From: Enterobacter sp. BIGb0383
Lineage (GTDB): Bacteria; Pseudomonadota; Gammaproteobacteria; Enterobacterales; Enterobacteriaceae
DNA length: 64,000 nucleotides
Direction: 5' to 3'
NCBI RefSeq assembly: GCF_003751845.1
Contig: NZ_RJKQ01000003.1
Span: 434,001 to 498,000, forward strand
The notes below the pieces were generated by a model. That model was not told the origin of the DNA, did no database searches, and saw only the letters and a list, made by a program, of their open reading frames with translations. The stretch's first letter is position 1. Each line of letters starts with the position of its first letter. The position numbers and the translations under genes are program-made. Positions 60,030-64,000 of the stretch are shown here, piece by piece.

Positions 60030-60788
60030 ATGTTGTCTGCTAACCAACCATTAAGCGAAAGTTTGCCTGCACATGGCTGTCGCCATGTGGCGATAATCAT
60101 GGATGGCAATGGTCGCTGGGCAAAGCGACAGGGGAAGATTCGCGCCTTTGGGCACAAAGCAGGGGCGAAGTCGGTTCGTCGCGCAGTTTCCTTTGCCGCC
60201 AACAACGGTATTGATGCCTTAACGCTGTATGCCTTTAGCAGTGAAAACTGGAATCGTCCGCCGCAGGAAGTCAGCGCGTTGATGGAGCTGTTTGTTTGGG
60301 CACTCGATAGCGAGGTTAAAAGCCTGAACCGCCACAACGTCCGTTTGCGTATTATCGGCGACGTTAGCCGTTTTAATGCGCGTTTACAGGAGCGGATCCG
60401 CAAAGCCGAAGGCTTAACGCAGCAGAATACGGGCTTGACCCTCAATATTGCCGCGAATTATGGCGGACGTTGGGATATTATTCAGGGAGTACAGCAGCTG
60501 GCTGCGAAGGTACAGGAAGGTGTGCTGAGTCCGGATCTCATCGATGAAGAGATGCTGGGCAAGCAAATCTGTATGCACGAGCTGGCTCCCGTAGATTTAG
60601 TAATTAGGACAGGGGGAGAGCATCGAATCAGTAACTTTCTGCTGTGGCAAATTGCCTATGCTGAGCTTTACTTTACGGATGTTCTTTGGCCCGATTTTGA
60701 TGAACAAGACTTTGAAGGTGCGCTGAATGCCTTTGCTAATCGAGAGCGTCGTTTCGGCGGCACCGAGCCTGGTGGCGAAAAAGCCTGA
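60030..60788 (+). CDS. uppS: Undecaprenyl pyrophosphate synthase
   Basis: Cis-prenyltransferase making the C55 lipid carrier for peptidoglycan and O-antigen. The product has 252 residues. The IMDGNGRWAK motif carries catalytic Asp25. ALTLYAFSSENWNRP is near residue 68, and RTGGEHRISNFLLWQ is near 193. The ATG at 60030 (MLSANQPLSESLP) corresponds to the second methionine of the E. coli protein; the upstream frame is unconserved. It overlaps into a uppS-cdsA-rseP-bamA cluster. Confidence 0.95.
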   Translation: MLSANQPLSESLPAHGCRHVAIIMDGNGRWAKRQGKIRAFGHKAGAKSVRRAVSFAANNGIDALTLYAFSSENWNRPPQEVSALMELFVWALDSEVKSLNRHNVRLRIIGDVSRFNARLQERIRKAEGLTQQNTGLTLNIAANYGGRWDIIQGVQQLAAKVQEGVLSPDLIDEEMLGKQICMHELAPVDLVIRTGGEHRISNFLLWQIAYAELYFTDVLWPDFDEQDFEGALNAFANRERRFGGTEPGGEKA

Positions 60789-60800
60789 TGGGGGTTGCTC

Positions 60801-61658
60801 TTGCTGAAGTATCGCCTGATTTCTGCTTTTGTGTTAATACCCGTTGTTATCGCCGCGCTGTTTTTATTACCGCCGGCGGGATTCGCTATCCTGACGCTGG
60901 TGGTCTGTATGCTGGCCGCGTGGGAATGGGGACAGCTGAGCGGTTTTAGCTCACGCACCCAGCGGGTATGGCTGGCGGTACTGTGTGGCCTGTTATTGGC
61001 GCTGATGCTGTTTTCGCTGCCGGAATACCACCATAACCTGCATCAGCCGGTGGTGGAGTGGTCGCTATGGGCGTCGTTGGGCTGGTGGGTTGTTGCGCTG
61101 TTTATGGTGCTGTTCTACCCCTCTTCAGCGACGACGTGGCGTCATTCAAAGACGTTACGCCTGATTTTCGGCCTGCTGACCATTGTTCCCTTCTTCTGGG
61201 GGATGGTGGCGCTGCGCGCCTGGCATTATGATGACAACCACTATAGCGGTGCCATCTGGCTGCTGTACGTGATGATTCTGGTTTGGGGCGCGGATTCCGG
61301 TGCCTATATGTTTGGTAAGCTGTTCGGTAAGCACAAGCTGGCACCAAAAGTGTCGCCGGGTAAAACCTGGCAGGGCTTTCTCGGCGGGCTGCTTACTGCA
61401 GCGGTGATTTCGTGGGTTTACGGCCTGTGGGCCGATCTTGCGGTCGCACCGCTGACGTTGCTGATTTGCTCGATTGTTGCGACGCTGGCCTCGGTACTTG
61501 GCGATCTCACGGAAAGTATGTTCAAGCGTGAAGCCGGTATTAAAGACAGCGGGCATCTGATCCCAGGACACGGCGGTATTCTTGACCGTATTGACAGCCT
61601 GACGGCTGCGGTGCCGGTCTTTGCCTGCCTGCTATTGTTAGTTTTCAGGACGATTTGA
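60801..61658 (+). CDS. cdsA: Phosphatidate cytidylyltransferase
   Basis: Makes CDP-diacylglycerol for phospholipid synthesis. The 285-residue length equals E. coli when started at TTG 60801 (LKYRLISAF follows), with GGGGG at good distance upstream. Another TTG at 60795 would add two residues. There are about eight hydrophobic segments. The C-terminal signature [20 protein letters not shown] is present. Confidence 0.94.
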   Translation: MLKYRLISAFVLIPVVIAALFLLPPAGFAILTLVVCMLAAWEWGQLSGFSSRTQRVWLAVLCGLLLALMLFSLPEYHHNLHQPVVEWSLWASLGWWVVALFMVLFYPSSATTWRHSKTLRLIFGLLTIVPFFWGMVALRAWHYDDNHYSGAIWLLYVMILVWGADSGAYMFGKLFGKHKLAPKVSPGKTWQGFLGGLLTAAVISWVYGLWADLAVAPLTLLICSIVATLASVLGDLTESMFKREAGIKDSGHLIPGHGGILDRIDSLTAAVPVFACLLLLVFRTI

Positions 61659-61669
61659 CGGAAGGTTTT

Positions 61670-63022
61670 ATGCTGAGCATTCTCTGGAATCTGGCTGCGT
61701 TCATCGTTGCGCTGGGTGTCTTGATCACCGTGCATGAATTTGGTCACTTCTGGGTTGCTCGTCGCTGCGGCGTGCGCGTCGAGCGTTTCTCTATCGGCTT
61801 TGGCAAATCCCTGTGGCGCCGTGTGGATAAACACGGCACCGAGTTTGTTATCGCTCTGATCCCGCTGGGCGGCTACGTGAAAATGCTCGATGAGCGTGCG
61901 GAGCCCGTTGCCCCGGAACTGCGTCACTACGCGTTCAACAACAAAACCGTCGGTCAGCGTGCGGCGATTATCGCTGCCGGGCCGATTGCCAACTTCCTCT
62001 TCGCAATTTTTGCCTACTGGCTGGTGTTTATCATCGGCGTGCCGGGCGTGCGTCCGGTTGTCGGTGAAATAACCCCCAATTCCATCGCCGCGAACGCACA
62101 AATTATGCCGGGCACGGAACTTAAAGCGATTGACGGTATCGAAACGCCTGACTGGGATGCTGTGCGTTTGCAGCTCGTGGCGAAGATTGGTGACGAGCGT
62201 ACAACGGTGACGCTGGCGCCTTTCGGCAGTAATCAGCGCCAGGACAAAGTCCTGGATTTACATAACTGGGCGTTTGAGCCAGATAAGGAAGATCCGGTGT
62301 CTGCGTTGGGGATTCGCCCGCGTGGTATGCAGCTTGAACCGGTGCTGACAGAAATACAGGCAAATTCAGCCGCACAAAAAGCGGGTTTGCAAGCTGGCGA
62401 CAGGATCGTTAAAGTCGATGGTCAGCCACTGACTCAGTGGGCGACCTTTGTGACGTTAGTCCGTGACAATCCGGGAACGCCGCTGGCGCTGGAAATCGAA
62501 AGGCAGGGGAGTCCCTTGTCTTTGACGCTGATACCTGACACTAAGTCCGGTAGCAGCAAGGCAGAAGGGTTCGCAGGCGTCGTGCCGAAAGTGATCCCGA
62601 TGCCGGATGAGTACAAGACAGTACGCCAGTATGGTCCGTTTAGCGCGATTGCAGAAGCCACGGATAAAACCTGGCAACTGATGAAGCTGACGGTGACCAT
62701 GCTGGGGAAATTAATCACCGGTGACGTAAAACTGAACAATCTCAGTGGGCCGATTTCAATCGCCCAGGGAGCGGGAATGTCGGCGGAGTTTGGGTTGATT
62801 TACTATCTGATGTTTCTCGCTTTAATCAGCGTGAATCTGGGGATTATCAACCTGTTTCCGTTACCCGTCCTCGACGGGGGGCATCTGCTCTTTCTGGCGG
62901 TTGAAAAGCTGAAAGGCGGGCCGGTATCCGAGCGAGTTCAAGACTTTAGTTATCGCATTGGCTCAATACTGCTGGTGCTGTTAATGGGGCTTGCACTTTT
63001 CAATGATTTCTCTCGGCTGTAA
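61670..63022 (+). CDS. rseP: RseP site-2 membrane protease
   Basis: Inner-membrane zinc metalloprotease that cleaves RseA in the sigma-E stress response and removes remnant signal peptides. The product has 450 residues. The active site HEFGH is at residues 22-26. Two periplasmic PDZ domains lie between about 115 and 310. The LDG motif (PLPVLDGGH) is near 400. The ATG at 61670 matches the homologue; five upstream codons are in frame. It starts 11 bases after cdsA. Confidence 0.96.
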   Translation: MLSILWNLAAFIVALGVLITVHEFGHFWVARRCGVRVERFSIGFGKSLWRRVDKHGTEFVIALIPLGGYVKMLDERAEPVAPELRHYAFNNKTVGQRAAIIAAGPIANFLFAIFAYWLVFIIGVPGVRPVVGEITPNSIAANAQIMPGTELKAIDGIETPDWDAVRLQLVAKIGDERTTVTLAPFGSNQRQDKVLDLHNWAFEPDKEDPVSALGIRPRGMQLEPVLTEIQANSAAQKAGLQAGDRIVKVDGQPLTQWATFVTLVRDNPGTPLALEIERQGSPLSLTLIPDTKSGSSKAEGFAGVVPKVIPMPDEYKTVRQYGPFSAIAEATDKTWQLMKLTVTMLGKLITGDVKLNNLSGPISIAQGAGMSAEFGLIYYLMFLALISVNLGIINLFPLPVLDGGHLLFLAVEKLKGGPVSERVQDFSYRIGSILLVLLMGLALFNDFSRL

Positions 63023-63035
63023 GCGAGAGTGTTAG

Positions 63036-64000
<965 letters not shown>

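Overview
The window is chromosomal DNA from a member of the Enterobacteriaceae. Nearly every protein aligns over its full length with an Escherichia coli or Salmonella homologue remembered from the literature, and gene order is largely colinear with two E. coli chromosome segments. The genus cannot be fixed from sequence reading alone. The four-gene kdgT/DUF1537/pdxA-like/deoR block between yacL and speD sits where Salmonella has its D-threonate locus. No phage, insertion sequence, CRISPR array, tRNA or rRNA was found. Intact genes occupy almost all of the window.

Positions 1-7696 match the E. coli yqgA-speC-mltC-yggX-mutY-trmB-yggL-yggN neighbourhood, but nupG is missing between speC and mltC. 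Between yggN and yacL (7697-7824) the window jumps to the region that lies near 3 minutes on the E. coli map, which is a synteny breakpoint. From there to the right end the order is yacL, the acid-sugar operon (8359-12335), speED, yacC, cueO, gcd, hpt, can, yadGH, yadE, panBCD, pcnB-folK, gluQ, dksA, sfsA, thpR, hrpB, mrcB, fhuCDB, hemL, clcA, erpA, the mtn-btuF-yadS operon, dgt, degP, cdaR, yaeH, a small lipoprotein gene, dapD, glnD, map, rpsB-tsf, pyrH, frr, dxr, uppS, cdsA, rseP and the start of bamA. Relative to E. coli, yadI, yadD, fhuA and yaeI are absent from their usual places.

Functional groups: polyamine synthesis (speC, speD, speE); acid-sugar catabolism with its own DeoR-type regulator; copper oxidase and PQQ glucose dehydrogenase in the periplasm; pantothenate and folate steps (panBCD, folK); RNA metabolism and translation (pcnB, gluQ, trmB, rpsB, tsf, frr, map, hrpB, thpR); ferric-hydroxamate and vitamin B12 uptake (fhuCDB, btuF); and envelope biogenesis (mrcB, dxr, uppS, cdsA, rseP, bamA, degP, mltC).

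The least ordinary observations are a 29-codon arginine-rich ORF with a strong Shine-Dalgarno sequence upstream of speC; paired operator-like inverted repeats before kdgT; two related inverted repeats between panB and folK; a 13-codon ORF whose stop overlaps the clcA start; a YhfL-like small lipoprotein in an AT-rich patch between yaeH and dapD; the conserved AUU start of pcnB; and fhuCDB without fhuA but with a Fur-like site. No clearly new multi-gene system is visible.
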